In this document: piece after piece, positions 52,467-60,771 of the stretch
Numbering within the stretch: position 1 is the stretch's first letter
Layout of the letters: every line of letters starts with the position of its first letter
DNA from: CALMNV01 sp035688975
GTDB taxonomy: Bacteria > Actinomycetota > Actinomycetes > Actinomycetales > Dermatophilaceae
Assembly (NCBI RefSeq): GCF_035688975.1
Contig: NZ_DASSMH010000115.1
Span: 1-64,000 of the forward strand
Length of the DNA stretch: 64,000 nucleotides
Direction of reading: 5' to 3'
Notes under the pieces: generated by a model
What the model was told of the DNA's origin: nothing
The model's input: only the letters and a program-made list of their open reading frames with translations
Database searches by the model: none
Position numbers and translations under genes: made by a program

Positions 52467-53555
52467 ATGAGTGCACCGGTGCTTCGTGTCCGTGGTCAGG
52501 TGCTCGTCGGACCGGAGGACGTGCGCGACGAGCTCTGGGTCATCGGCGGCAAGGTCTCGTTCTCACCGCCCGCGTCGGACGCGGACGTGCAGCAGCTCGA
52601 CGGGTGGGTGCTGCCGGGTCTCGTCGACGCGCACTGTCACATCGGCCTCGGCCCCCACGGCGAGGTCAGTCGCGAGGAGACCGAGCAGCAGGCGATCACC
52701 GACCGCGAGCACGGCACGCTCCTCGTGCGCGACGCGGGCCAGCCGGGGGACACCCGGTGGATCGACGCCCGCGAGGACCTGCCCAAGATCATCCGCGCCG
52801 GGCGCCACATCGCCCGGACCCGCCGCTACCTGCGCAACTACGCCCACGAGGTCGAGGAGTCAGAGCTCGTGCAGCACGTCCGGCTCGAGGCGCACCGTGG
52901 CGACGGCTGGGTCAAGCTCGTCGGCGACTGGATCGACCGGGAGGTCGGCGACCTCGCCCCGTCCTGGTCCCGTGCGGTCGTCGCCGACGCCGTCGCGGCC
53001 GCCCACGAGGAGGGGGTCCGGGTCACAGCCCACTGCTTCGGTGAGGAGTCGCTGCGGGACCTTGCCGCCGCCGGCATCGACTGCATCGAGCACGCGACCG
53101 GGCTGCAGGAGGACTCGATCGACACCTTCGCGGCCCAAGGCATCGCCATCGTGCCGACCCTGGTCAACATCGCCACGTTCCCCAGGCTGGCGCAGCCCGC
53201 CAAGGCGAAGTTCCCCCGCTACCACCGGCACATGCTCGACCTGCACGAGCGCCGCTACGCCACGCTCGGGGCCGCCCACGAGGCGGGCGTGCCGATCTAC
53301 GTCGGCACGGATGCCGGGGGAAGCCTGCCGCACGGGCTCGTCGCGCAGGAGATGGCCGAGCTGACGCGAGCCGGCCTGTCGACCCTCGAGGTCCTGGCCG
53401 CCGGCACGTGGGCCGCCCGCGACTGGCTGGGCCGGCCCGGCCTCGTCGAGGGCGCCGACGCCGACCTCGTCGTCTACGGCGCCGACCCGCGCCACGACAT
53501 CAGCGTCGTCGCCGACCCCAAGGGCGTCGTGCTGAGGGGCCGCGTTGTCCGTTGA
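52467..53555 (+). CDS. amidohydrolase-superfamily protein
   Basis: A 362-residue metal-dependent hydrolase. The N-terminal composite beta-sandwich leads to GLVDAHCHIGLG (HxH metal motif, about 52-63). Further ligands sit in VTAHCFGEESL and IEHATGLQ, and the catalytic aspartate in YVGTDAGGSLPHG near residue 283. EGADADLVVYGADP is the usual C-terminal return strand. The substrate is not determinable; imidazolonepropionase and prolidase-like members share this plan. ATG is 7 nt after TAGGGT (52454-52459). Overlaps the next gene by 11 bp. Confidence 0.88.
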   Translation: MSAPVLRVRGQVLVGPEDVRDELWVIGGKVSFSPPASDADVQQLDGWVLPGLVDAHCHIGLGPHGEVSREETEQQAITDREHGTLLVRDAGQPGDTRWIDAREDLPKIIRAGRHIARTRRYLRNYAHEVEESELVQHVRLEAHRGDGWVKLVGDWIDREVGDLAPSWSRAVVADAVAAAHEEGVRVTAHCFGEESLRDLAAAGIDCIEHATGLQEDSIDTFAAQGIAIVPTLVNIATFPRLAQPAKAKFPRYHRHMLDLHERRYATLGAAHEAGVPIYVGTDAGGSLPHGLVAQEMAELTRAGLSTLEVLAAGTWAARDWLGRPGLVEGADADLVVYGADPRHDISVVADPKGVVLRGRVVR

Positions 53556-54468
53556 GGTGCCGCTGCCGTGGGCCGACCGGTTCACGGCAACGGGGCAGCG
53601 GGTGCGGGTCCGGCCGCCCACGAGCGCCGACGCGGCGGCATACGTCGAGGCGGTGACGCGCTCGGCCGGTCGGCTGTCGGACTTCGCCCTGCCCGACCCG
53701 CACAACCTGCCCGCGGTGGTCGCCGCCCAGTCGGCGACCTACCGCTCCTTTCTCATCCTCGCCCGGGACGCGGCCGGCGACCACGGCCTCGTCGGGCGGG
53801 TCAACGTCGCCAACATCGTCGGGGGTGCGTTTCGCAGCGCGACGCTCGGCTACGACGCCTACGACCCGTATGCCGGGAAGGGCCTCTTCGCCGAGGGGCT
53901 TGGCCTCGTGCTCGACATCGCGTTCACCGACGAGCCGCGCGGCCTCGGCCTGCACCGGGTCGAGGCCAACATCCAGCCGGCCAACACGCGCTCGGCCGGG
54001 GTCGTGCGCTCGCTCGGCTTCACCCACGAGGGGTTCAGCCGTGGCTTCCTGCACATGGCCGGTCCCGACGGCCGCCGGGACTGGCGTGACCACGACCGCT
54101 ACGCCATCCTCTCCAGCGACTGGCCGGCCGCTCCCTACCACCGGCACTCGCGCACGCGGCTGGCCGCCGTCGTCAACCTGCGCCCCGGCTGGGACGCTGG
54201 GCGGCTCGCCCCGCAGCTCGCCGCGGAGCTGGGGCTGCCGCTCTACGGCGAGCACGTCGTCCCCGACCACGACGCGCTCTGGGAGCTGCTGCGGATCTCC
54301 CCGGTCGGCGGCGTCGTCGAGTGCCGCCTGTCGCCGCCGGAGCTGCGCATCGGCCTCGCCCGGGCGCGCTTCGACCCCGCCGTGGTGCCCGTCGTCTCGT
54401 CGGCGTCCGAGGCCGACAAGCGCGAGGTCGCCGCCCTGGCGCTGCGGGTGCGGGCGGCATACGCGTGA
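53545..54468 (+). CDS. GNAT acetyltransferase with C-terminal extension
   Basis: A 307-residue protein. Residues 15-180 are a RimJ/RimL-type GNAT domain (GQRVRVRPPTSADAAAYVEA; YDPYAGKGLFAEGLGLVLDI as the acetyl-CoA loop; EANIQPANTRSAGVVRSLGF). About 120 further residues form an unrecognised domain. The start is taken as TTG 53545 with GAGGGG upstream, overlapping the amidohydrolase stop; GTG 53557 is the alternative. Probably co-transcribed with the amidohydrolase gene. The acceptor is unknown. Confidence 0.82.
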   Translation: MSVEVPLPWADRFTATGQRVRVRPPTSADAAAYVEAVTRSAGRLSDFALPDPHNLPAVVAAQSATYRSFLILARDAAGDHGLVGRVNVANIVGGAFRSATLGYDAYDPYAGKGLFAEGLGLVLDIAFTDEPRGLGLHRVEANIQPANTRSAGVVRSLGFTHEGFSRGFLHMAGPDGRRDWRDHDRYAILSSDWPAAPYHRHSRTRLAAVVNLRPGWDAGRLAPQLAAELGLPLYGEHVVPDHDALWELLRISPVGGVVECRLSPPELRIGLARARFDPAVVPVVSSASEADKREVAALALRVRAAYA

Positions 54469-54673
54469 GGGCTGCGGCACCGGGCGGCGGGGGAGGCCCG
54501 GCCGCTGCCGATTCGGCTCCGCTCCGCACGTCTGGCAGAATGACCCGCTGTACCCGTCCGGGCGGGGCCCTCTTCCCCCGGTCCGGAACGCCTACACCGA
54601 GCATCGGTACCCCGCGTGTTCCCCACCCGGTCTCGCCGTGCTCACCTCACAGAAAACAGGAGACACCACGACC

Positions 54674-55222
54674 GTGGCCGTCAAGATCCGTCTGAAGCGC
54701 ATGGGCAAGATCCGTGCACCGTTCTACCGCGTCGTCGTCATGGACTCGCGCGTCAAGCGTGATGGCCGGGCCATCGAGGAGATCGGCAAGTACCACCCCA
54801 CCGAGGAGCCCTCGCTCATCGAGATCGATGGTGAGCGGGCGCAGTACTGGCTGCGGCAGGGCGCCCAGCCCACCGAGACCGTCGAGGCGCTGCTGAAGGT
54901 GACTGGCGACTGGCAGGCCGCCAAGGGCCTCGAGGGCGCCGAGGGCACGCTTCGCGTCAAGGAGCCCAAGACCTCGAAGAAGGACCTCTACGAGGCCGCG
55001 CTCGCCGCCGCCGGCAAGGCCGACGACGCCAAGGACGGAGCCACCACGGGCCGCAAGCGGGCCGAGAAGAAGGTCGAGTCGCCCAAGGCCGAGTCGCCTA
55101 AGGCCGAGTCGCCCAAGGCCGACACGCCCGACGTCGCCGCCATCGAGGACGCCGTCGAGCGCGACGTCATCCGCGAGGAGGAGGCCGAGCGCAGCCTCAC
55201 CTCCGAGACGACCGAGGACTGA
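54674..55222 (+). CDS. rpsP: 30S ribosomal protein S16
   Basis: AVKIRLKRMGKIRAPFYRVV is the S16 start, and the core ends near residue 90. The 182-residue protein carries a long charged C-terminal extension with three KAESP repeats (VESPKAESPKAESPKAD) and an acidic end, a feature of actinobacterial S16. GTG with GGAG 11 nt upstream. A CAGAAT hexamer at 54536-54541 with TTCGGC 18 bp further up is a plausible promoter in the 205-bp leader. First gene of the rpsP-khpA-rimM-trmD-rplS cluster. Confidence 0.96.
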   Translation: MAVKIRLKRMGKIRAPFYRVVVMDSRVKRDGRAIEEIGKYHPTEEPSLIEIDGERAQYWLRQGAQPTETVEALLKVTGDWQAAKGLEGAEGTLRVKEPKTSKKDLYEAALAAAGKADDAKDGATTGRKRAEKKVESPKAESPKAESPKADTPDVAAIEDAVERDVIREEEAERSLTSETTED

Positions 55223-55224
55223 GC

Positions 55225-55467
55225 ATGCTCGAGGAGGCGCTCGAGCACCTCGTCAAGGGCATCGTCGAGCACGACGAGGACGTCGTCGTGCGCCGCAAGG
55301 AGCTGCGGCGCGGTGAGCTGCTCGAGGTGCGGGTCCACCCCGACGACCTCGGGCGCGTCATCGGCCGCTCCGGGCGCACGGCGAGCGCCCTGCGCACCGT
55401 CGTCAACGCCCTCGCCGGCAACGGCAACGTGCGCGTCGACATCGTCGACACCGACCAGGTGCGCTGA
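55225..55467 (+). CDS. khpA: KH-domain RNA-binding protein KhpA
   Basis: An 80-residue single KH-domain protein. LEVRVHPDDLGRVIGRSGRTA holds the GxxG RNA-binding loop (GRSG). Two bases after the rpsP stop, so co-translated. Homologues bind small RNAs and ribosome-related RNA and affect cell division in Gram-positive bacteria. A strong palindrome follows. Confidence 0.94.
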   Translation: MLEEALEHLVKGIVEHDEDVVVRRKELRRGELLEVRVHPDDLGRVIGRSGRTASALRTVVNALAGNGNVRVDIVDTDQVR

Positions 55468-55486
55468 GCGCAGCGTCTCTTCCGCC

Positions 55487-55528
55487 CGAGGCGGGGCGTC
55501 TCCGGTCGACCGGAGACGCCCCGCCTCG
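55487..55528. terminator. 42-bp perfect palindrome (hairpin) between khpA and rimM
   Basis: The sequence is its own reverse complement for 42 bp, centred on GTCGAC at 55505-55510. As RNA it forms a stem of 19 bp with a four-base loop. No T-run follows. It probably ends or attenuates the rpsP-khpA message. Confidence 0.8.
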
Positions 55529-55597
55529 CGTGGTCGTCCGGTCGTCTTCCGTATGCCGTGCCGCCCCGCTGCCGTCCCGCCTGAGAGGATGCCCGGC

Positions 55598-56131
55598 ATG
55601 AGCGTCGTCCTCGCCCGCATCGGCAAGCCCCACGGACTGCACGGCGAGGTCACCGTGCAGCTGCACACCGACAGCCCCGAGACCCGCTTCGCCGAGGGTG
55701 CCGTCCTCGACACGCAGGCGGCCCCCGGGTCAGGGGTGCCGCACCGGCTGACGATCCGGTCGACGCGCGTGCACAACGGCATCTGGCTGCTCGCCTTCGC
55801 CGAGGTCCCGGACCGGACCGGCGCCGAGGGACTGCGCGGCACCCGGCTCGTCCTCGACGAGGCGGCCGTGGAGCCCGACGAGGACGACGACGGCTTCTAC
55901 GAGGAGGAGCTCGTCGGCCTCGAGGTGCGCGACCCGGCCGGCCACGTCCTCGGCACCGTGACGGGGCTCGAGGTGGGCGTGGCCCAGGACCGGCTCGTGC
56001 TCGAGCTCAGCGACGGCGTCACGGCATACGTGCCCTTCGTGGAGCAGATCGTGCCGGCGGTCGAGTCGGACCACGTCGTCGTCGACGCACCCGCGGGACT
56101 GTTCGACCTCTACCGCGAGGGGACCCGGTGA
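55598..56131 (+). CDS. rimM: ribosome maturation factor RimM
   Basis: A 177-residue 16S rRNA processing factor binding S19. VVLARIGKPHGLHGEVTVQ is the N-terminal RimM signature, and FYEEELVGLEVRDPAG starts the PRC-barrel domain (about residue 98). ATG 55598 lies 7 nt after GAGGAT, which could act as ribosome site or -10; ATG 55589 would add three residues. trmD follows after 16 bp. Upstream an extended GTATGCCGTGCC occurs. Confidence 0.95.
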   Translation: MSVVLARIGKPHGLHGEVTVQLHTDSPETRFAEGAVLDTQAAPGSGVPHRLTIRSTRVHNGIWLLAFAEVPDRTGAEGLRGTRLVLDEAAVEPDEDDDGFYEEELVGLEVRDPAGHVLGTVTGLEVGVAQDRLVLELSDGVTAYVPFVEQIVPAVESDHVVVDAPAGLFDLYREGTR

Positions 56132-56147
56132 GGCGGAGCGGGCGCCG

Positions 56148-57317
56148 ATGAGGATCGACGTCGTCTCGATCTTCCCCGACTACCTCGCGCCGCTCGACCT
56201 CTCCCTCCTCGGCAAGGCGCGTGAGGCCGGGCTCCTCGACGTGCGCGTGCACGACCTGCGCGGCTTCACGCACGACCGGCACCGGACCGTCGACGACACG
56301 CCCTACGGCGGCGGCCCCGGGATGGTGATGAAGCCCGAGCCCTGGGCCGAGGCGCTGGGACACGTCGTGGCACAAGGGAATCCGGGAGGGCGCCCGCACC
56401 TCGTCATCCCGGGGCCGGGCGGCACGCTCTTCACCCAGGCCATCGCCCGTCGCCTGGCGCGGGAGCCCTGGCTGGCCTTCGCGTGCGGCCGCTACGAGGG
56501 CATCGACGAGCGGGTCTACGAGCACGCCGCGCACGACCTGGGGCTCGAGGTGTCGGTCCTCAGCCTCGGCGACTACGTCCTCAACGGCGGCGAGGTGGCG
56601 GTGCTCGCGATGGTCGAGGCGATCGCCCGGCTCGTGCCCGGGGTGGTCGGCAACGCCGAGTCGCTCGTCGAGGAGTCCCACGAGGACGGCCTGCTCGAGT
56701 ACCCCGTCTACACCCGCCCGCAGACGTGGCGGGGGCGGCAGGTGCCGGCGGTGCTGCTCTCCGGTGACCACGCGGCCATCGACCGGTGGCGGCACGAGCA
56801 GCGCCTCGCCCGCACGGCCGCGCGCCGGCCCGACCTGCTGCACGCGTCGCACGCCGACGCCGACCTCGAGGTGCGGCTCGCCGTGCCCGCGGACGCGCCC
56901 GAGCTGTTCACGCTGACCCGGGCCTGCTGGGTGCAGGAGGCGCAGGCCAACGACACCCTCGACATCCCGGCCCTCGTCGAGGACTACGACACGGTGCGGG
57001 CGAGCCTCGCCTCGACGCGGACGTGGGTGGCGCGCCGGGGGGGACGGCTCGTCGGGTCGGTCCGGACCGAGCAGCGCGGCGACGAGCTGTACGTCGGCCG
57101 GCTCATGGTCGCGCCGGACCTGCAGGGGCAGGGACTGGGCCGGCGCCTGCTCGAGCACGCCGAGTCCACCGCGCCCGACGGCATACGGGCCTACCGGCTG
57201 CTCACCGGCGCCGGCAGCGTGGCCAACCTCCGGCGCTACCGCCGCGCCGGCTACCGTCCCGTGCCGGGGGAGCCGAGCATCCCAGGCACGGTCGAGCTCG
57301 TGAAGCGTCGGCGCTGA
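56148..57317 (+). CDS. trmD: tRNA (guanine37-N1)-methyltransferase fused to a GNAT domain
   Basis: Residues 1-232 are TrmD, which methylates G37 of tRNAs reading CNN codons: RIDVVSIFPDYL at the start, DDTPYGGGPGMVM near 45, CGRYEGIDERV and LSLGDYVLNGGEVAVL for the knotted SAM site. From residue 240 a GNAT domain follows (LEVRLAVPADAPELFTLTRA; VAPDLQGQGLGRRLLEHAES as acetyl-CoA loop; GSVANLRRYRRAGYRPV). The two are in one uninterrupted frame of 389 residues, against about 240 for TrmD alone. The acetyltransferase target is unknown; modification of tRNA or a ribosomal protein is imaginable. Confidence 0.93.
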   Translation: MRIDVVSIFPDYLAPLDLSLLGKAREAGLLDVRVHDLRGFTHDRHRTVDDTPYGGGPGMVMKPEPWAEALGHVVAQGNPGGRPHLVIPGPGGTLFTQAIARRLAREPWLAFACGRYEGIDERVYEHAAHDLGLEVSVLSLGDYVLNGGEVAVLAMVEAIARLVPGVVGNAESLVEESHEDGLLEYPVYTRPQTWRGRQVPAVLLSGDHAAIDRWRHEQRLARTAARRPDLLHASHADADLEVRLAVPADAPELFTLTRACWVQEAQANDTLDIPALVEDYDTVRASLASTRTWVARRGGRLVGSVRTEQRGDELYVGRLMVAPDLQGQGLGRRLLEHAESTAPDGIRAYRLLTGAGSVANLRRYRRAGYRPVPGEPSIPGTVELVKRRR

Positions 57318-57507
57318 GCACGATTTCGGGTATGCCGTGCCGCTCTGGCACACTGGTCGCTTGCGTCCGGCATCAGACGGCCCCTGCCACAGGGGGAGTC
57401 GAGCCGGCTCCCGCGCAGCGGCGCGGGTCGGCCCGACGTGGCCCGACGGACGCACGACCAGCATTCACCCCGGGTGGCCTGTGGCACCGCGAGAAAGCGA
57501 AGCAGCC

Positions 57508-57885
57508 ATGCACACGTTCGACGAGCTCAACGCCGCCTCCCTGCGCACGGACGTGCCGGAGTTCCGCGCCGGCGACACCGTCAAGGTCCACGTCAAGGTC
57601 ATCGAGGGCACCCGCTCGCGCGTCCAGATCTTCCAGGGCATCGTCATCCGCCGCCACGGCGGTGGCATCGGCGAGACGTTCACGGTCCGCAAGGTCTCCT
57701 TCGGGGTGGGCGTCGAGCGCACCTTCCCCCTGCACACCCCGGTCATCGACAAGATCGAGCTCGTCACGCGCGGCGACGTGCGCCGCGCCAAGCTCTACTA
57801 CCTGCGCGGGCTGCGCGGCAAGGCCGCCAAGATCCGCGAGAAGCGCGAGACGGTCCCGGCCAAGGCTGCCAGCAAGACCAGCTGA
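57508..57885 (+). CDS. rplS: 50S ribosomal protein L19
   Basis: A 125-residue L19: FRAGDTVKVHVKVIEGTRSR and GIVIRRHGGGIGETFTVRK are diagnostic, and the basic C-terminus ends in KLYYLRGLRGKAAKIREK. The ATG (MHTFDELNAA) fits the family start. A 190-bp leader separates it from trmD. TTTCGG and CACACT (57349-57354) with a GTATGCC between them could be its promoter; I see no defined leader structure. Confidence 0.97.
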   Translation: MHTFDELNAASLRTDVPEFRAGDTVKVHVKVIEGTRSRVQIFQGIVIRRHGGGIGETFTVRKVSFGVGVERTFPLHTPVIDKIELVTRGDVRRAKLYYLRGLRGKAAKIREKRETVPAKAASKTS

Positions 57886-57895
57886 CGCGCCGGCG

Positions 57896-58636
57896 TTGAT
57901 CCTCGGACGGCGCGGTCGCCCCGCCGCGGCCCAGCCTCCCCGCCCGGGAGCGCCGGGCGGCGCCGGGGCGGCCGCGCCGTCGGCGTCGCGGCGCCGTCCG
58001 CTCGCGTGGCTCGTGGCCCCCGCCGCCGTGCTCCTCGCGGTCGTGGCGGTCCGGGCGCTGCTCGTCGCGCCCTTCTCGATCCCGAGCGGGTCGATGGAGC
58101 CCACGCTCGAGGTCGGCGACCGCATCCTCGTCACGCGCGCGACCGCGCCCGACGGGCTCCGGCGTGGTGACGTCGTGGTCTTCGACGCCGCGCGGGCCTT
58201 CGGCCTCGCCACGACCGGCCATGGGGTCGTCGCGAGCATCGGCGAGGCCCTCGGCACCCTGGTGGGTCACGGGCCAGAGACCGACTACGTCAAGCGGGTG
58301 ATCGGCCTGCCCGGTGACCACGTCCGGTGCTGCGACGCGGCCGACCGGGTGGTCGTCAACGACGAGCCGGTGGATGAGCCCTACGTCTACCCGGGGGACC
58401 GCCCCAGTGACCATCCCTTCGACGTCGTCGTCCCGGCAGGCTCCTTCTGGGTGCTCGGCGACCACCGATCCGCGTCCGCTGACTCCCGTGCCCACCTCGG
58501 CGACCCCGGCGGTGGGATGGTGCCCGGAGAGGACATCATCGGTCAGGTTTGGATGCGATACTGGCCGCTCGGTCGGGCCGGGAGGCTCGCATCCGGCCCC
58601 CAGCCCAGTTCCGCGAGCCCACGAAACGGTCAGTGA
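57896..58636 (+). CDS. lepB: signal peptidase I (first copy)
   Basis: Type I signal peptidase of about 246 residues. One N-terminal membrane span (LAWLVAPAAVLLAVVAVRALL) is followed by the catalytic serine in PFSIPSGSMEPTLEVGDR and the catalytic lysine in YVKRVIGLPGDHV. GDHRSASADSR is box E. An unusual CCDAADRVVVN segment carries two adjacent cysteines. The start is uncertain: TTG 57896 is the first possible codon, with no ribosome site, 10 bp after rplS. Followed directly by a second lepB. Confidence 0.88.
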   Translation: MILGRRGRPAAAQPPRPGAPGGAGAAAPSASRRRPLAWLVAPAAVLLAVVAVRALLVAPFSIPSGSMEPTLEVGDRILVTRATAPDGLRRGDVVVFDAARAFGLATTGHGVVASIGEALGTLVGHGPETDYVKRVIGLPGDHVRCCDAADRVVVNDEPVDEPYVYPGDRPSDHPFDVVVPAGSFWVLGDHRSASADSRAHLGDPGGGMVPGEDIIGQVWMRYWPLGRAGRLASGPQPSSASPRNGQ

Positions 58637-59574
58637 TGTCGACGCAGCAGCCCGGACGCCACCCCGACGACCCGGTCGTGGAGCGCCCGGACGAGGACTC
58701 CGCCCTGCGCCGGGTGCAGCCGAGCCCCGGTGGGCCCCTCGAGGAGGAGGCGGACGAGCCGTCCGCCGGCGTCCTCGACTCGGTCCTGGCGGGCCTCAAG
58801 GAGATCGTCATCGTCGTCGTGCTGGCCATGGCGCTGTCGTTCGTGGTCAAGACGTGGCTCTTCCAGGCCTTCTACATCCCCTCCGGGTCGATGGAGGACA
58901 CGCTCGTGCGCGACGACCGGGTCATCGTCAGCAAGCTGACCCCGGGCCCGTTCGACCTGCGCCGCGGTGACGTGGTCGTCTTCGAGGACCCGGGTGGGCC
59001 GGTGCCCTGGCTCTCCGGGGTGCAGGGCTCGTCGTCGACCGTGGGAGGCCCGTTCCACGACGCGCTCGTCTTCGTCGGGCTGCTGCCCGAGGACGCGGAG
59101 AACCACCTCATCAAGCGGGTCATCGGCCTGCCGGGCGACCACGTTCAGGCCGACGGCAGGAGCGGGGACATCAAGGTCAACGGCGTGCCGATCACCGAGC
59201 CCTACGTCAAGGCGGGCGACGAGCCCAGCGAGGACAAGCCGTTCGACGTCGTCGTCCCGGCCGGGCGCGTCTGGGTCATGGGCGACCACCGGTCCGACTC
59301 CTCGGACTCGAGGTTTCACGATGACGGCACCGGGGCCACGGGCTCCGTGCCCATGGACAAGATCGTCGGCCGGGCCCTTTTCATCGTGTGGCCGATCGAC
59401 CACGTGACGTGGCTCGGCGTGCCGGAGCGGACCTTCGGCGCGGTGCCGTCACCGTCCGCCATCACGCCCGCCAAGCCGCGCACGACGACGACCACCGTCC
59501 CTGGTGGCAAGGCCACGCCCCCCCGCGCCACGACAAGGCCGGCCGCCACCGTGGGCAAAGCACCTGCGGCCTAG
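58636..59574 (+). CDS. lepB: signal peptidase I (second copy)
   Basis: A 312-residue type I signal peptidase. A cytosolic acidic region of about 60 residues precedes the membrane span (EIVIVVVLAMALSFVVKTW). The catalytic serine is in YIPSGSMEDTLVRDDRV and the lysine in LIKRVIGLPGDHVQ. GDHRSDSSDSRFH is box E. A Thr/Pro/Lys-rich tail follows the catalytic domain. Its ATG overlaps the first lepB stop as TGATG. The two copies are clearly diverged paralogues, which suggests different substrates. Confidence 0.94.
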   Translation: MSTQQPGRHPDDPVVERPDEDSALRRVQPSPGGPLEEEADEPSAGVLDSVLAGLKEIVIVVVLAMALSFVVKTWLFQAFYIPSGSMEDTLVRDDRVIVSKLTPGPFDLRRGDVVVFEDPGGPVPWLSGVQGSSSTVGGPFHDALVFVGLLPEDAENHLIKRVIGLPGDHVQADGRSGDIKVNGVPITEPYVKAGDEPSEDKPFDVVVPAGRVWVMGDHRSDSSDSRFHDDGTGATGSVPMDKIVGRALFIVWPIDHVTWLGVPERTFGAVPSPSAITPAKPRTTTTTVPGGKATPPRATTRPAATVGKAPAA

Positions 59575-59584
59575 CCCGACCGTC

Positions 59585-60313
59585 ATGGCCACCTCCTCCC
59601 GGAAGCCCTCGCTGCGCGTCGAGCGTGAGCTGCAGCGACAGGGCCACCGACTGCTCGCCGGCATGGACGAGGTCGGCCGCGGCGCCCTCGCGGGGCCGGT
59701 GAGTGTCGGCGTCGTCGTCATCGACGAGGCGGTCCGGTCGGCTCCGGTCGGCGTCAAGGACTCCAAGCTGCTCACCGGACGGGCGCGTGCCGGCCTCGTG
59801 CCACGGATCCAGCGGTGGGCGGTGGCGCACGCCGTCGGGCATGCCGGCCCCGACGAGATCGACGCCATCGGCATTCTCGCCGCGCTGCGCGTCGCCGGCA
59901 TCCGCGCCCTCGCCGCGCTGGGCGTCGCGCCCGACCTCGTCATCCTCGACGGCAACCACGACTGGCTGACCGCCCCGACGGATGTGGGGCTGCTCGCCTT
60001 CACGGGGGACCGACCCGTCACCCCACCGGTCGTGACGATGATCAAGGCGGACCTGCGGTGCTCCAGCGTCGCGGCCGCCAGCGTCCTCGCCAAGGTGGAG
60101 CGCGACGAGCTCATGGTCGGGCTCTCGGCGCACCACCCGGCATACGGGTGGGGTCTCAACAAGGGGTATGCCGCTCCCGAGCACCTGGACGCGCTGTCCC
60201 GGCTGGGGCCGTGCGCACTGCATCGCCGCTCGTGGCGGCTGCCGGGCGTCGTGGACCACAATGAGTGGCAGGACCTCGCCCCCGGCGAGCAGACAGAAAC
60301 GGCGGTTCGGTGA
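59585..60313 (+). CDS. rnhB: ribonuclease HII
   Basis: Removes ribonucleotides from DNA. The catalytic motif GMDEVGRGALAGPV is at about residues 26-39, DSKLL follows, and the remaining carboxylates are in VTMIKADLRCSSVAAASVLAK. It is 242 residues. The stop overlaps the next start as GTGA. Lies between lepB and the DUF2469 gene in the order typical of actinobacteria. Confidence 0.95.
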   Translation: MATSSRKPSLRVERELQRQGHRLLAGMDEVGRGALAGPVSVGVVVIDEAVRSAPVGVKDSKLLTGRARAGLVPRIQRWAVAHAVGHAGPDEIDAIGILAALRVAGIRALAALGVAPDLVILDGNHDWLTAPTDVGLLAFTGDRPVTPPVVTMIKADLRCSSVAAASVLAKVERDELMVGLSAHHPAYGWGLNKGYAAPEHLDALSRLGPCALHRRSWRLPGVVDHNEWQDLAPGEQTETAVR

Positions 60314-60630
60314 GCTCTGAAGACCTCGAGAAGTACGAGACCGAGATGGAGCTGCAGCTCTACAAGGAGTATCGCGACGTCGTCGGCCTCTTCACCCACG
60401 TCGTCGAGACGGAGCGCCGCTTCTACCTCGCCAACTCCGTCGACGTGAAGGTGCGCACCGACGGCGGGGAGGTCTTCTTCGACGTGACGATGGCCGACGC
60501 GTGGGTGTGGGACATCTACCGACCGGCGCGTTTCGTCAAGAACGTGCGGGTGATCACGTTCAAGGACGTCAACGTCGAGGAGCTGCCCAAGCCCGACATC
60601 AAGCTGCCGGAGTCCGGCGACTTCTCCTGA
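60310..60630 (+). CDS. DUF2469 family protein
   Basis: A 106-residue conserved actinobacterial protein (Rv2901c-like). EDLEKYETEMELQLYKEYRD at the start and DAWVWDIYRPARFVKNVRV are strongly conserved in the family; the function is unknown. The GTG overlaps the rnhB stop, so the two are translated together. The sequence is charged, with no membrane segment. A TCCACA array follows the stop. Confidence 0.92.
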   Translation: MSSEDLEKYETEMELQLYKEYRDVVGLFTHVVETERRFYLANSVDVKVRTDGGEVFFDVTMADAWVWDIYRPARFVKNVRVITFKDVNVEELPKPDIKLPESGDFS

Positions 60631-60695
60631 GGTCCACAGCGAACATCCACACCGAGGGTCCACAGCGAACATCCACACCGAGCGTCCACACCGAG
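60631..60695. repeat. 13-bp-period TCCACA array
   Basis: TCCACA occurs at 60633, 60646, 60659, 60672 and 60685, exactly 13 bp apart on one strand, with a sixth at 60715. Units alternate GGTCCACAGCGAA and CATCCACACCGAG. The core matches the last six bases of the actinobacterial DnaA box. It sits in the 141-bp gap before yraN. Confidence 0.85.
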
Positions 60696-60771
60696 CCGGG
60701 CGGGACGCGCGTCGTCCACAGGGCCTGCAGGGCGGTGACCGCGCAGGCGCCGCCGGCCGCAGGCTGGTGGC

